Shown one piece after another: positions 6,014 to 12,856 of a stretch of 12,856 nt of DNA (within the stretch, counting starts at the first letter, position 1; the number at the start of each line of letters is the position of its first letter). The stretch is from JBJXGF01 sp046153015. GTDB taxonomy: Bacteria; Actinomycetota; Acidimicrobiia; Acidimicrobiales; CAIXPF01. The stretch spans positions 1-12,856 of the forward strand of contig JBJXGF010000199.1 of assembly GCA_046153015.1 (NCBI GenBank), read 5' to 3'. A program made the position numbers and the translations under genes. A model generated the notes under the pieces. That model saw only the letters and a list, made by a program, of their open reading frames with translations. It did no database searches and was not told the origin of the DNA.

Positions 6014-7858
6014 ATGCTGCTCGAGCGCATCACCAGCCCGGCAGATCTGCGTCTCCTCACCTACGCCGAGCTCGACACGTTGGCGGGGGAGATCCGCCAG
6101 TTCGTCGTCGACGCGGTCACCCGCACCGGCGGCCACCTCGGCTCGAACCTCGGGATCGTCGAGCTGACGCTGGCGCTGCACCGCGTGTTCGAATCGCCGC
6201 GCGACATCATCCTGTGGGACACCGGCCACCAGGCGTACGTCCACAAGCTGGTGACCGGGCGGCGGGAGGCGTTCCGTGAGCTGCGCCAGCCCGGGGGCTT
6301 GTCGGGCTACCCGTCACGCGCCGAGTCCGAGCACGACTGGGTGGAGAACAGCCACGCGTCCACGATCCTGTCCTACGCCCACGGGCTGGCCACCGCCGAG
6401 GAGTCCGACCTCGGCCAGGGCCGGCGCATCATCGCCGTGCTGGGCGACGGCTCGCTCACCGGGGGCATGGCGTACGAGGGGCTCAACAACCTCGGCCACT
6501 CCGGCCGGCGCTGCATGATCGTGCTCAACGACAACGGCCGCTCCTACGCGCCGACGGTCTCGCACCTCTCCGAGAGCCTGTCGCGCCTGCGCCTCAACCC
6601 CCGCTACCTGCGCCAGCAGGCCAAGTTCGAGAAGGCGGTCGGCGGGGCGCCGCTGGTCGGCGGCCGGCTCTCCCGGGCCGTGGAGGCCACCAAGGCGGCG
6701 ATCCGCGAGTACTGGGAGCCCCGGGCGTTCTTCGAGGATCTCGGCGTGCGCTACGCCGGGCCCTTCGACGGCCACGACGTGGCGCTGCTCGAGCGGGCGC
6801 TGCGCAACGCCGCCGAGTACGACGGTCCGATCGTGCTCCACGTGCTCACCCAGAAGGGCCGGGGCTACGCCCCCGCGGAGAACGACCCGATCAAGAAGCT
6901 GCACGACACCTCCGAGGCCAAGCCCGGCTCGTACACCGCCGCGTTCGGCGACGCGCTGATCAAGGCGGCCGAAGAACGGGCCGACGTGGTGGCGATCACC
7001 GCAGCCATGCCCGACTCGACGGGCCTCCTGCCCTTCCACGAGCGCTTCCCGGGGCGCATGCACGACGTCGGCATCGCCGAGCAGCACGCAGTGACCGCGG
7101 CCGCCGGCATGGCCATGGGCGGGCTGCGGCCGGTGGTGGCGATCTACTCCACGTTCCTCACCCGGGCCTTCGACCAGATCAACCTCGACGTGGGTCTGCA
7201 CGGCCTGCCGGTGGTGTTCTGCATCGACCGGGCCGGGGTCACCGGCGACGACGGCGCCAGCCATCACGGCCTGCTCGACATGGTGCTGCTCACCAAGGTG
7301 CCGGGGATGACCGTGTTCGCGCCGTCGTCCTACCAGGAGCTGCAGCACATGCTGCACGACGCGCTCGACATCACGAGCGGGCCCTGCGCCATCCGCTGGC
7401 CGAAGACCAACGCCCGGAACGTGCCGAGCGATCAGGTCGGCTCGGGCCTGTCGGGCCGCCGCGTCCGCCACGGCGCCCACGTGTGCCTGCTCGGGGTGGG
7501 CAAGATGCTCGAGGCGGCGGAGGCCGCCGCCGAGCTGCTGGCCGCCGAGGGCGTTCAGGCCACGGTGTGGGACGTGCGGGTGGTCAAGCCGCTGGACCCG
7601 GTGCTGGTGGCCGACGCCGCCGAGCATCCGCTGGTGGTCACCGTGGAGGACGGCCTGCGGGAGGGCGGCGCCGGTTCCGCGGTGGCCGACGCCGTGGAGC
7701 GGCGCTGCCAAACTCTCGGCCGGCGCCCGCCGCCGGTGCACGTGCTCGGCGTGCCGGTGGCGTACCTCCCCCACGGCAAGCCCGACGACATCCTGGCCGA
7801 GCTCGGCCTCGACGCCGCCGGCGTGGCCGACCAGGTTCGGCGATGCCTGGGCCCCTGA
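6014..7858 (+). CDS. dxs: 1-deoxy-D-xylulose-5-phosphate synthase
   Basis: This thiamine-diphosphate enzyme condenses pyruvate with glyceraldehyde 3-phosphate, releasing CO2, to give DXP. It is the first step of the MEP isoprenoid pathway and also feeds thiamine and pyridoxal synthesis. The 614-residue product is nearly family length (about 620-640). It shows GGHLGSNLGIVELTLALH (H41), the thiamine-diphosphate/Mg motif GDGSLTGGMAYEGLNN (144-159), NDNGRSYAPTVS, GVRYAGPFDGHD, DVGIAEQHAVTAAAGMA with catalytic E356, DRAGVTGDDGASHHG and a C-terminal VVTVEDGLREGGAGSAV. ATG 6014 begins MLLERITSPADLRLL, which matches the usual DXS N-terminus and follows GGAG at 5999-6002 by 11 nt. An in-frame GTG at 5981 would add 11 residues and is the alternative. 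The gene follows yjbQ closely and overlaps the downstream regulator by 16 bp. Confidence 0.95.
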   Translation: MLLERITSPADLRLLTYAELDTLAGEIRQFVVDAVTRTGGHLGSNLGIVELTLALHRVFESPRDIILWDTGHQAYVHKLVTGRREAFRELRQPGGLSGYPSRAESEHDWVENSHASTILSYAHGLATAEESDLGQGRRIIAVLGDGSLTGGMAYEGLNNLGHSGRRCMIVLNDNGRSYAPTVSHLSESLSRLRLNPRYLRQQAKFEKAVGGAPLVGGRLSRAVEATKAAIREYWEPRAFFEDLGVRYAGPFDGHDVALLERALRNAAEYDGPIVLHVLTQKGRGYAPAENDPIKKLHDTSEAKPGSYTAAFGDALIKAAEERADVVAITAAMPDSTGLLPFHERFPGRMHDVGIAEQHAVTAAAGMAMGGLRPVVAIYSTFLTRAFDQINLDVGLHGLPVVFCIDRAGVTGDDGASHHGLLDMVLLTKVPGMTVFAPSSYQELQHMLHDALDITSGPCAIRWPKTNARNVPSDQVGSGLSGRRVRHGAHVCLLGVGKMLEAAEAAAELLAAEGVQATVWDVRVVKPLDPVLVADAAEHPLVVTVEDGLREGGAGSAVADAVERRCQTLGRRPPPVHVLGVPVAYLPHGKPDDILAELGLDAAGVADQVRRCLGP

Positions 7859-8547
7859 CCCACCCCCTCCCCGGCGGGGCAAGCCCGCCCGCGGCCGGCC
7901 TGCGGGTGATGCTGGTCGACGACCACGTCGTGTTCGCCGAGACGATGGCCGAGGCGCTCACCGCCATGGGCTGCACGGTCGTCGGCCTGGCCCACACCGC
8001 CGCCGAGGCGCTCGAGCTGGCCCGGCGCTCGCCGCCCGACGTGGCGCTGGTCGACTACCGCCTGCCCGACGACTCCGGCGCCGGCCTGATCCTGCGGCTG
8101 GTGGCCGCCGCGCCCGACGCCCGGGTGGTGGTGCTCACCGGCTCGAGCGACGAGAGCACGCTGCTCGAATGCATCGAGGCCGGCTGCGACGCGTTCGTCA
8201 CGAAGGACCAGCGCCTCGCAGAGGTGTTCGCCGCGGTGCAGTCGGCGGCCCGGGGCGAGTCGGTCATCCCGCCGGCCCTGTTGGCCAAGGTGCTGCCTCG
8301 CGTGCGGCGCGGCGGCCAAGGCCCCCGCGCCGGGCTCACCGCCCGCGAGCGGGAGATCCTCTCGGCGATGGCTGCCGGCCTGTCCAACCAGGCGATCGCC
8401 GAGCGGTTCTTCCTCAGCATCCACACCGTGCGCAACCACGTGGCCAACGTGCTGGCCAAGCTGGGCGCCCACTCCCGGCTCGAGGCCGTGGCCAGCGCCA
8501 CCCGGGAGGGGATCATCCCTCCCGGCGGCGCCGTCCCCACTCCCTGA
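7843..8547 (+). CDS. NarL/FixJ-type response regulator (REC + LuxR HTH)
   Basis: This 234-residue regulator has an N-terminal receiver domain. The acidic pocket is D26/D27 (VMLVDDH), the phospho-acceptor is D71 (ALVDYRLPDDSG), and T99 (VVLTGSS) and K121 (FVTKDQ) complete the switch set. A short linker leads to a C-terminal LuxR helix-turn-helix (about 164-228; GLTAREREILSAMAAG then HTVRNHVANVLAKLGAHSR). It should bind DNA as a phosphorylated dimer. ATG 7843 lies 16 bp inside the end of dxs, so the two are co-transcribed and probably coupled. An in-frame GTG near 7907 would begin directly at the receiver and would lose the roughly 20-residue leader. The HisKA_3 kinase at 11129-12688 is the natural partner by class. 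The target genes are unknown. The cassette dxs-regulator is unusual enough to suggest control of, or by, isoprenoid supply, but this is inference. Confidence 0.92.
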   Translation: MPGPLTHPLPGGASPPAAGLRVMLVDDHVVFAETMAEALTAMGCTVVGLAHTAAEALELARRSPPDVALVDYRLPDDSGAGLILRLVAAAPDARVVVLTGSSDESTLLECIEAGCDAFVTKDQRLAEVFAAVQSAARGESVIPPALLAKVLPRVRRGGQGPRAGLTAREREILSAMAAGLSNQAIAERFFLSIHTVRNHVANVLAKLGAHSRLEAVASATREGIIPPGGAVPTP

Positions 8548-8565
8548 CGCCGGGCGCGCCCCAAA

Positions 8566-8586
8566 GGGCGGCGGCGCCCGCCGCCC
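8566..8586 (+). terminator. Perfect 9-bp GC hairpin after the response-regulator gene
   Basis: gggcggcgg (8566-8574) and ccgccgccc (8578-8586) form a perfect stem with a 3-nt loop, 18 nt after the regulator stop. No T-tract follows, so it would be an L-shaped or Rho-assisted terminator of the kind common in high-GC actinobacteria, or simply an mRNA-end stabiliser. Confidence 0.45.
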
Positions 8587-8625
8587 GAACCGGCCAAGAT
8601 GGGCGCCGGGGACCGGGGGACCTCG

Positions 8626-8634
8626 AAGGGGGGA
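8626..8634 (+). promoter_or_regulatory. Strong Shine-Dalgarno for the CoA-transferase gene
   Basis: AAGGGGGGA at 8626-8634 lies 4 nt before the ATG at 8639. It is the clearest purine-rich ribosome site in the window and fixes this start. It contrasts with the leaderless-looking starts elsewhere. I see no confident promoter in the 91-bp gap. Confidence 0.65.
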
Positions 8635-8638
8635 CGCC

Positions 8639-11104
8639 ATGAGCCTGCTCAGCCCGTACCGTGTGCTCGACCTGACCGACGAGCGCGGTCAGCTCGCCGG
8701 TCTGCTGCTGGCGCAGCTCGGCGCCGAGGTGATCGCCGTCGAGCCGCCGGAGGGTCAACGCTCGCGCCGCGTGGCGCCGTTCGCCGGCGCCGACGACGTC
8801 GCCGACGACGCCGACCTGGAGCGCTCGCTCGTCCATTGGGCCTTCAACCGGGGGAAACGGTCGGTGGTGCTCGACCTCGCCGGCTCAGCGCCGGACCGGG
8901 AGGCGTTTCTCGGGCTGGCTGCGGGGGCCGACGTGCTGCTCGAATCGGGACGACCCGGGGCCTGGGCCGCGCTGGGGCTCGACTACGAGGCGTTGGCGGC
9001 CCGCAACCCTGCGCTGGTGTACGTGTCGATCACACCGTTCGGTCAGCAGGGCCCGAAGGCCGGGTACCACGACAGCGACCTCGTGGTGCTGGCCGCCGGC
9101 GGCTACCTCGTGCTCACCGGCGACGAGGACCGCCCCCCGCTGCGGCTCAGCCTGCCCCAGGCGCACCTGCACGGCGCCGCCGACGCGGCCGGCGCCGCGC
9201 TCGTGGCGCTGCTCGAACGGTCCCGCTCGGGCCTCGGCCAGCACGTCGACGTGTCGGCCCAGGCCTCGCTGGTGTCGGCCACCCAGTCCTTCGTGCTCTC
9301 GCATCCGTTCGGGGCGCCGATCATCCGGCGGGTCACCGGCGGGGTGAAGATGCCGCCGTTCACGCTGCGTCTCGTGTGGGAGTGCGCCGACGGCCACGTG
9401 TCGGCCAACGTGTTCTACGGCCCGTCGCTCGGTCCGTACACCAGACGGCTGTTCGAGTGGATCCACGCCGAGGGCGAGTGCGAGGCGCGCTGGCCCGAGA
9501 AGGACTGGGTGCGCTTCGCCCTGCTCGTGGCCGAAGGCAAGGAGACGACCGAGGAGTTCGATCGCGCCAACGAGGTGGCGGCGGCGTTCTTCCGCCGGCG
9601 CACCAAGGCCGAGCTGCTCGACGCGGCGATGAGCCGGCGCCTGCTGATCGCGCCGGTGGCCACGGTGGCCGACGTGGCCCACTCTGCCCAGCTCGCCGAT
9701 CGCGGCTACTGGGAGCTGGTCACCACCCCGGCCGGCCCGACGCGGTTCCCCGGCGCGGTCGCCAAGCTGTCGGCCACCCCGATGGCGCCGCTGGCGGCGC
9801 CGCCCCGCCTCGGCGAGCACACCGCCGCGGTGCTGGCCGAGCCGGCCCGCCGCCCCGCCGCGCCCGCTGTTCGCAAGGCCTCGGCCCGCCCCGACGGGCT
9901 GGCCCTCGAGGGCGTGAAGGTCCTGGACTTCATGTGGGCGATGGCCGGGCCGGCGACCAGCCGGGTGCTGGCCGACCAGGGGGCCACGGTGGTGCGGGTC
10001 GAGTCCATCCGCCGCCTCGACGCCGGCCGGGCGGCGCAGCCGCTCGTCGGCGACCAGCAGGGCCTGGAGAACGGCGGGCTCTACCTCAACAACAACACCG
10101 GCAAGCTGGGCCTCGCCCTCGACCTGACCAAGCCCGGAGCGCACGAGGTGGTGCTCGACCTGGTGCGCTGGGCCGACGTGGTGTGCGAGTCGTTCTCCCC
10201 CAGGGCCATGCGCGGGCTCGGCCTCGGCTACGAGACCCTGGCCGAGGTCAACCCGGGGGTCATCATGCTCTCGACCTGCCTCATGGGCCAGACGGGCCCG
10301 CTGGCCCTCTTCGCCGGGTTCGGCAACCTCGCCGCCGCGATCTCGGGCTTCACGAACCTGGCCGGCTGGCCCGACCGGCCGCCCTCGGGCCCGTACAGCG
10401 CGTACACCGACTACGTGGCGCCCCGGGTGAGCGTGGCCGTGGTGCTGGCCGCGCTCGACCACCGCCGCCGCACCGGCCAAGGTCAGCACATCGACTTCTC
10501 CCAGGCCGAGGCGTCGCTGCACCTGCTCGGGCCGGCGCTGCTCGACTACGAGGTGAACGGCCGGCTGCTCGAACGCAACGGCAACCGGGACGGCGCGAGC
10601 TGCCCGCACGGCGTGTTCCGCTGCGCCGCCCGGGGCGGCGACGACGACCGATGGGCGGCGCTCTCCTGCCCCGATGACCGAGCCTGGGCGGCGCTGGCGG
10701 GTGAGCTCGGCCGGGCCGATCTGGCCGGCCTCGGCCTCGCCGAGCGCCAGGCTCGAGCCGACGAGCTCGAGGCGCTGGTGGAGGGGTGGACCCGCTCCCG
10801 CGACGAGGACGTGGTGGAGCGCCGCCTCCAGGCGCTCGGCCTGCCCGCCCACGCCCTGGCCAACAGCCCCGAGCTGTGCGCCGACCCCCAGCTCGCCCGC
10901 CGGGGCCACCTGGTCACCACCGAGCACGCCCTCCACGGCCCGCTCGTGGTCGAAGGGGCGCGGTTCCTGCTCTCGCGCACCCAGCCGAGCTCCTACCGGG
11001 CGGCGCCCACCCTCGGCCAGGACAGCTTCGAGGTCCTCCACGACCTGCTCGGCTACGACAAGGACCGCATCGCCGAGCTCGCCGCCGCCGGCCTGCTCGA
11101 ATGA
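8639..11104 (+). CDS. Tandem two-domain CaiB/BaiF family III CoA-transferase
   Basis: This 821-residue protein is two family III CoA-transferase units joined head to tail: about residues 1-400, an Ala/Pro/Arg-rich linker (about 400-420), then 422-821. Each half starts with a Rossmann-like segment (RVLDLTDERGQLAGLLLAQLGAEVI; KVLDFMWAMAGPATSRVLADQGATVV) and carries the GLGQHVDVS / GQGQHIDFS motif. Family III enzymes move CoA between carboxylic acids through an enzyme-bound aspartyl intermediate (Asp169 in formyl-CoA transferase), usually as interlocked dimers. Counting back from the conserved AAL/VALL block, D591 (YTDYVAP) fills this position in the second half. The first half has H176, so it may be structural only. 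One chain could replace the two interlocked subunits. Substrates cannot be named; steroid, carnitine or benzylsuccinate-type acids are possible. Cytoplasmic. Downstream it converges with the kinase gene, leaving 24 bp. Confidence 0.92.
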   Translation: MSLLSPYRVLDLTDERGQLAGLLLAQLGAEVIAVEPPEGQRSRRVAPFAGADDVADDADLERSLVHWAFNRGKRSVVLDLAGSAPDREAFLGLAAGADVLLESGRPGAWAALGLDYEALAARNPALVYVSITPFGQQGPKAGYHDSDLVVLAAGGYLVLTGDEDRPPLRLSLPQAHLHGAADAAGAALVALLERSRSGLGQHVDVSAQASLVSATQSFVLSHPFGAPIIRRVTGGVKMPPFTLRLVWECADGHVSANVFYGPSLGPYTRRLFEWIHAEGECEARWPEKDWVRFALLVAEGKETTEEFDRANEVAAAFFRRRTKAELLDAAMSRRLLIAPVATVADVAHSAQLADRGYWELVTTPAGPTRFPGAVAKLSATPMAPLAAPPRLGEHTAAVLAEPARRPAAPAVRKASARPDGLALEGVKVLDFMWAMAGPATSRVLADQGATVVRVESIRRLDAGRAAQPLVGDQQGLENGGLYLNNNTGKLGLALDLTKPGAHEVVLDLVRWADVVCESFSPRAMRGLGLGYETLAEVNPGVIMLSTCLMGQTGPLALFAGFGNLAAAISGFTNLAGWPDRPPSGPYSAYTDYVAPRVSVAVVLAALDHRRRTGQGQHIDFSQAEASLHLLGPALLDYEVNGRLLERNGNRDGASCPHGVFRCAARGGDDDRWAALSCPDDRAWAALAGELGRADLAGLGLAERQARADELEALVEGWTRSRDEDVVERRLQALGLPAHALANSPELCADPQLARRGHLVTTEHALHGPLVVEGARFLLSRTQPSSYRAAPTLGQDSFEVLHDLLGYDKDRIAELAAAGLLE

Positions 11105-11113
11105 CGCCGGCCG

Positions 11114-11133
11114 GCTGAGCCAGCCCGCTCAGC
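11114..11133. terminator. Candidate bidirectional terminator hairpin between convergent genes
   Basis: GCTGAGC (11114-11120) pairs with GCTCAGC (11127-11133) around a 6-nt loop, with a possible extra G-U pair. It sits in the 24-bp gap between the CoA-transferase stop (11104) and the kinase stop (11129), and overlaps the last kinase codons. No T-tract is present on either side, so termination is inferred from position. Confidence 0.4.
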
Positions 11134-12688
11134 TCCCCGCCGCGGCCCACGGCAGGCGGGCCAGGACCCGGGCGCCGCCGGGGGGGCTCGGCTCGAGCCG
11201 GCACACGCCGCCCACGTCGTCGGCCCGGTCGCGCATCGCCTGCACACCCCGGTGGCCCGGCGTCGGCGCGGGGGCGATGAGAGGGAGCCCGCGACCGTCG
11301 TCGTCGACCATGAGCAGCAGCTCCCCGCCGTCGCGCCGCAGCAGGATCTCCACCCGAGACGCCTTCGCGTGCTTGCGCACGTTGATGACCGCCTCGAGCG
11401 CGATGCGGTAGGCGGCCACGGACAGGGGCCGCGACGGCGCCCCGAACAGCTCGTCGGTGACGCTGACCTCCACGTCGACGTCGCCGAGGGTGGCCTCGGC
11501 CCGCCCGCCTATCGCGCCGGCCAGGCCCTGCTCCTCCAGGTCGGGCGGCTCGAGCCGGAACATCAGAGTGCGCAGCTCCCGGATGGAGGCCCGCACCTGG
11601 TCCTCGACGCCCCCCAACGCCGTGGTGAGGCCGGAGTCGGCGAGGCCGTCGCGCAGCATCTCCAGGCGGACGGCCAACGCCGCGAGGTCCTGCACCGGCC
11701 CGTCGTGCAGCTCGTCGGCGAGGCGGCGGCGTTCGGCCTCCTCGGCGTCGGCCACCTGCTCGACCAGCCGACGCCGGGCTGCTTCGGCCCGCCGCTCGGC
11801 CTCGCCCCGCCGGCGCACCTCGGCCGCCTCCCCGGCGATCAGCAGCGTGGTCATGGCCACCCCGACGATCGACACCTGCAGCACGGTCAGCGAGTCGCGG
11901 GGCCCGACAGCCGCGGCGAGCGGCCCGTGACCATAGGCGGTGAGACGCTCGGCCACGGCGGCGCCCACCAGCACGGTGGCGCCGGCGCCGACCGCCTCGA
12001 GGCGGAACGCGGCCACCACCATCGCCGACACGACGAACACCATCAACGCCACCGACCAGGTGAACGCCAGCACCGCCAGCAGCCCCACCGCCGCCACCAG
12101 CGCCCCGAGCTCAGCCTGCCGGCGCCGCGGCAGCCGCAGGGCCGCGGGCAGGGCGGCCAACGCCGGGGCCACCACCAGCATGCCCAGCGAATCGCCCTGC
12201 CACCAGCGCAGCCCCGCCGTCCAGGCGGGCCGATCGTGCAGCGCGGCGTTGACCGCCTGGAGGGCGGCGCCGAACACGGTGCCGACGGCGACCGCCCCGA
12301 GCAGCACGAGCAGGCGCCGGCGGTCGTCGAAGGACGGGCGGGGTCCGCAGCGGGCCACGATCAGCGAGGCCACCAGCAGCTGCTCGCCAACGTTGCCCAC
12401 CACCGACAGCGCCGTGTCGACAGCGGTCACGTCGTTCGCCGCGTTGACCACCAGCTCGGCGACGGCCACCGCGGCGAGCACCAGCGGCCAGCGCCTCCGG
12501 GGCGTGATCAGCAACGCACCGAGGCCCACCCCCGCCCCCGCCCAGTACGCCGGCCGGCCGGGGGTGATGAGGAAGAACACGCTCTCCGCCGCGAGCGCGT
12601 AGACCAGGCCGACCGCAACCGCGCCGAGGACGGAGCGGCCGAGATCGCGCCCGACCGTCCGCCCACTCTGTGGATGTGTCACGGCCAC
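11129..12688 (-). CDS. Membrane sensor histidine kinase: MASE1 + HisKA_3 + HATPase
   Basis: This 519-residue kinase has an N-terminal region of about eight to ten membrane helices with MASE1 landmarks: a YWAGAGVGLGALLI segment, a VVGNVGEQLLVASLI segment and WWQGDSLGMLVVAPALAALP. A charged coiled-coil linker (about 287-320) leads to a HisKA_3 dimerisation domain with ERRRLADELHDGPVQDL (phospho-His H328). The HATPase follows, with N-box EAVINVRKHA, G1 box VDDDGRG and GHRGVQAMRDRA. This class phosphorylates NarL/LuxR regulators such as the one at 7843-8547. The signal is unknown. I chose GTG 12688 because GAGGA lies 6 nt upstream. ATG 12748 would add a basic 20-residue tail but has no ribosome site, and it overlaps the TAGCAT box that would drive transcription. 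GTG 12682 is a third choice. Confidence 0.92.
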   Translation of the reverse strand: MAVTHPQSGRTVGRDLGRSVLGAVAVGLVYALAAESVFFLITPGRPAYWAGAGVGLGALLITPRRRWPLVLAAVAVAELVVNAANDVTAVDTALSVVGNVGEQLLVASLIVARCGPRPSFDDRRRLLVLLGAVAVGTVFGAALQAVNAALHDRPAWTAGLRWWQGDSLGMLVVAPALAALPAALRLPRRRQAELGALVAAVGLLAVLAFTWSVALMVFVVSAMVVAAFRLEAVGAGATVLVGAAVAERLTAYGHGPLAAAVGPRDSLTVLQVSIVGVAMTTLLIAGEAAEVRRRGEAERRAEAARRRLVEQVADAEEAERRRLADELHDGPVQDLAALAVRLEMLRDGLADSGLTTALGGVEDQVRASIRELRTLMFRLEPPDLEEQGLAGAIGGRAEATLGDVDVEVSVTDELFGAPSRPLSVAAYRIALEAVINVRKHAKASRVEILLRRDGGELLLMVDDDGRGLPLIAPAPTPGHRGVQAMRDRADDVGGVCRLEPSPPGGARVLARLPWAAAGS

Positions 12689-12694
12689 GTCGGG

Positions 12695-12699
12695 TCCTC
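12695..12699 (-). promoter_or_regulatory. Ribosome binding site that decides the kinase start
   Basis: On the minus strand GAGGA (12699 to 12695) precedes the GTG at 12688 by 6 nt. No comparable sequence precedes the upstream in-frame ATG at 12748. Confidence 0.5.
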
Positions 12700-12746
12700 G
12701 TCGCTGCCCCGGGCGCCCCCGCCGCCAGGCGGGTCCGATGCCGCGC

Positions 12747-12752
12747 ATGCTA
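12747..12752 (-). promoter_or_regulatory. Candidate -10 box for the histidine kinase gene
   Basis: TAGCAT read on the minus strand fits the TAnnnT pattern and would start transcription near 12740, giving a leader of about 52 nt to the GTG at 12688. The bases 17-18 nt upstream do not resemble a -35 consensus. Confidence 0.3.
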
Positions 12753-12798
12753 ACCAGCGGCCGCCCGACCGTCCGCCGCAGCCCATCCCGAACGCGCC

Positions 12799-12832
12799 GG
12801 CGGCCCGGGCCCCCGAAGGCGCCCGGGCCGCC
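12799..12832. terminator. 15-bp GC hairpin with UUCG loop, probable terminator
   Basis: The arms 12799-12813 and 12818-12832 pair over 15 positions with one G-G (C-C on the plus strand) mismatch. On the minus strand the loop is cUUCGg, a very stable tetraloop common in actinobacterial terminators. That favours termination of a minus-strand gene to the right of the window. On the plus strand the T-rich TTCTTTT (12844-12850) follows 11 nt after the stem, which would suit the opposite direction. The direction is therefore unresolved, and it may be bidirectional. Confidence 0.6.
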
Positions 12833-12856
12833 AGCCTCTGCGGTTCTTTTCCTGGG

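Noticed and set aside
8885..11041. Very long open frame (about 718 codons) antisense to the CoA-transferase
   Set aside because: It is a frame shadow common at this GC content: low-complexity Arg/Gly/Ala/His-rich translation with no domain motifs, opposite a gene with clear family motifs.
1..12856. CRISPR array, tRNA/rRNA genes, insertion sequences, prophage or defence genes
   Set aside because: I found no regularly spaced repeats, no tRNA-like cloverleaf, no transposase or integrase motifs and no defence-family domains on either strand.

Overview
The window is very GC-rich throughout, with GTG starts, 4-base stop/start overlaps and -10-like TAnnnT hexamers placed just upstream of start codons. 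This points to a high-GC actinobacterium; an Acidimicrobiia-like lineage is plausible but not proven from sequence alone. No tRNA, rRNA, CRISPR array, transposase or phage gene is visible. Coding density is high, and most genes are recognisable housekeeping or metabolic families.

Layout: (1) 2-385 (+) is the 3' end of a SAF-domain protein resembling the Flp-pilus assembly protein CpaB/RcpC. (2) 386-556 is a gap between convergent genes. It holds an unusual 117-bp element bounded by perfect 19-bp inverted repeats. (3) 557-4043 (-) is a tightly coupled operon tldD-tldE-PHP phosphoesterase, with ATGA and GTGA overlaps. (4) 4044-4120 is a divergent promoter region; both flanking genes appear to be leaderless. 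(5) 4121-4498 (+) is a FlK-like hotdog thioesterase with the full Thr/Glu/His triad at the FlK spacing. (6) 4677-8547 (+) is a compact run: an AUR1-like PAP2 membrane phosphatase/phosphotransferase, a YjbQ (UPF0047) protein, dxs (first enzyme of the MEP isoprenoid pathway) and a NarL-type response regulator whose start lies inside dxs. (7) 8639-11104 (+) is an 821-residue tandem CaiB/BaiF (family III) CoA-transferase. Only its second half seems to keep the catalytic Asp. (8) 11129-12688 (-), convergent with it, is a MASE1 / HisKA_3 histidine kinase, the natural candidate partner of the response regulator across the CoA-transferase gene. (9) The right end carries a strong GC hairpin.

How the genes work together: TldD and TldE should form a heteromeric metalloprotease, and the PHP protein is translated from the same message. 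The PAP2 - YjbQ - DXS - regulator run may join isoprenoid precursor supply, membrane lipid phosphate chemistry and control, but this rests only on gene order. The kinase and regulator have the class match of a two-component pair (HisKA_3 with NarL/LuxR). No clearly novel multi-gene system is evident. The most unusual items are the inverted-repeat element at 421-537 and the half-inactivated tandem CoA-transferase.
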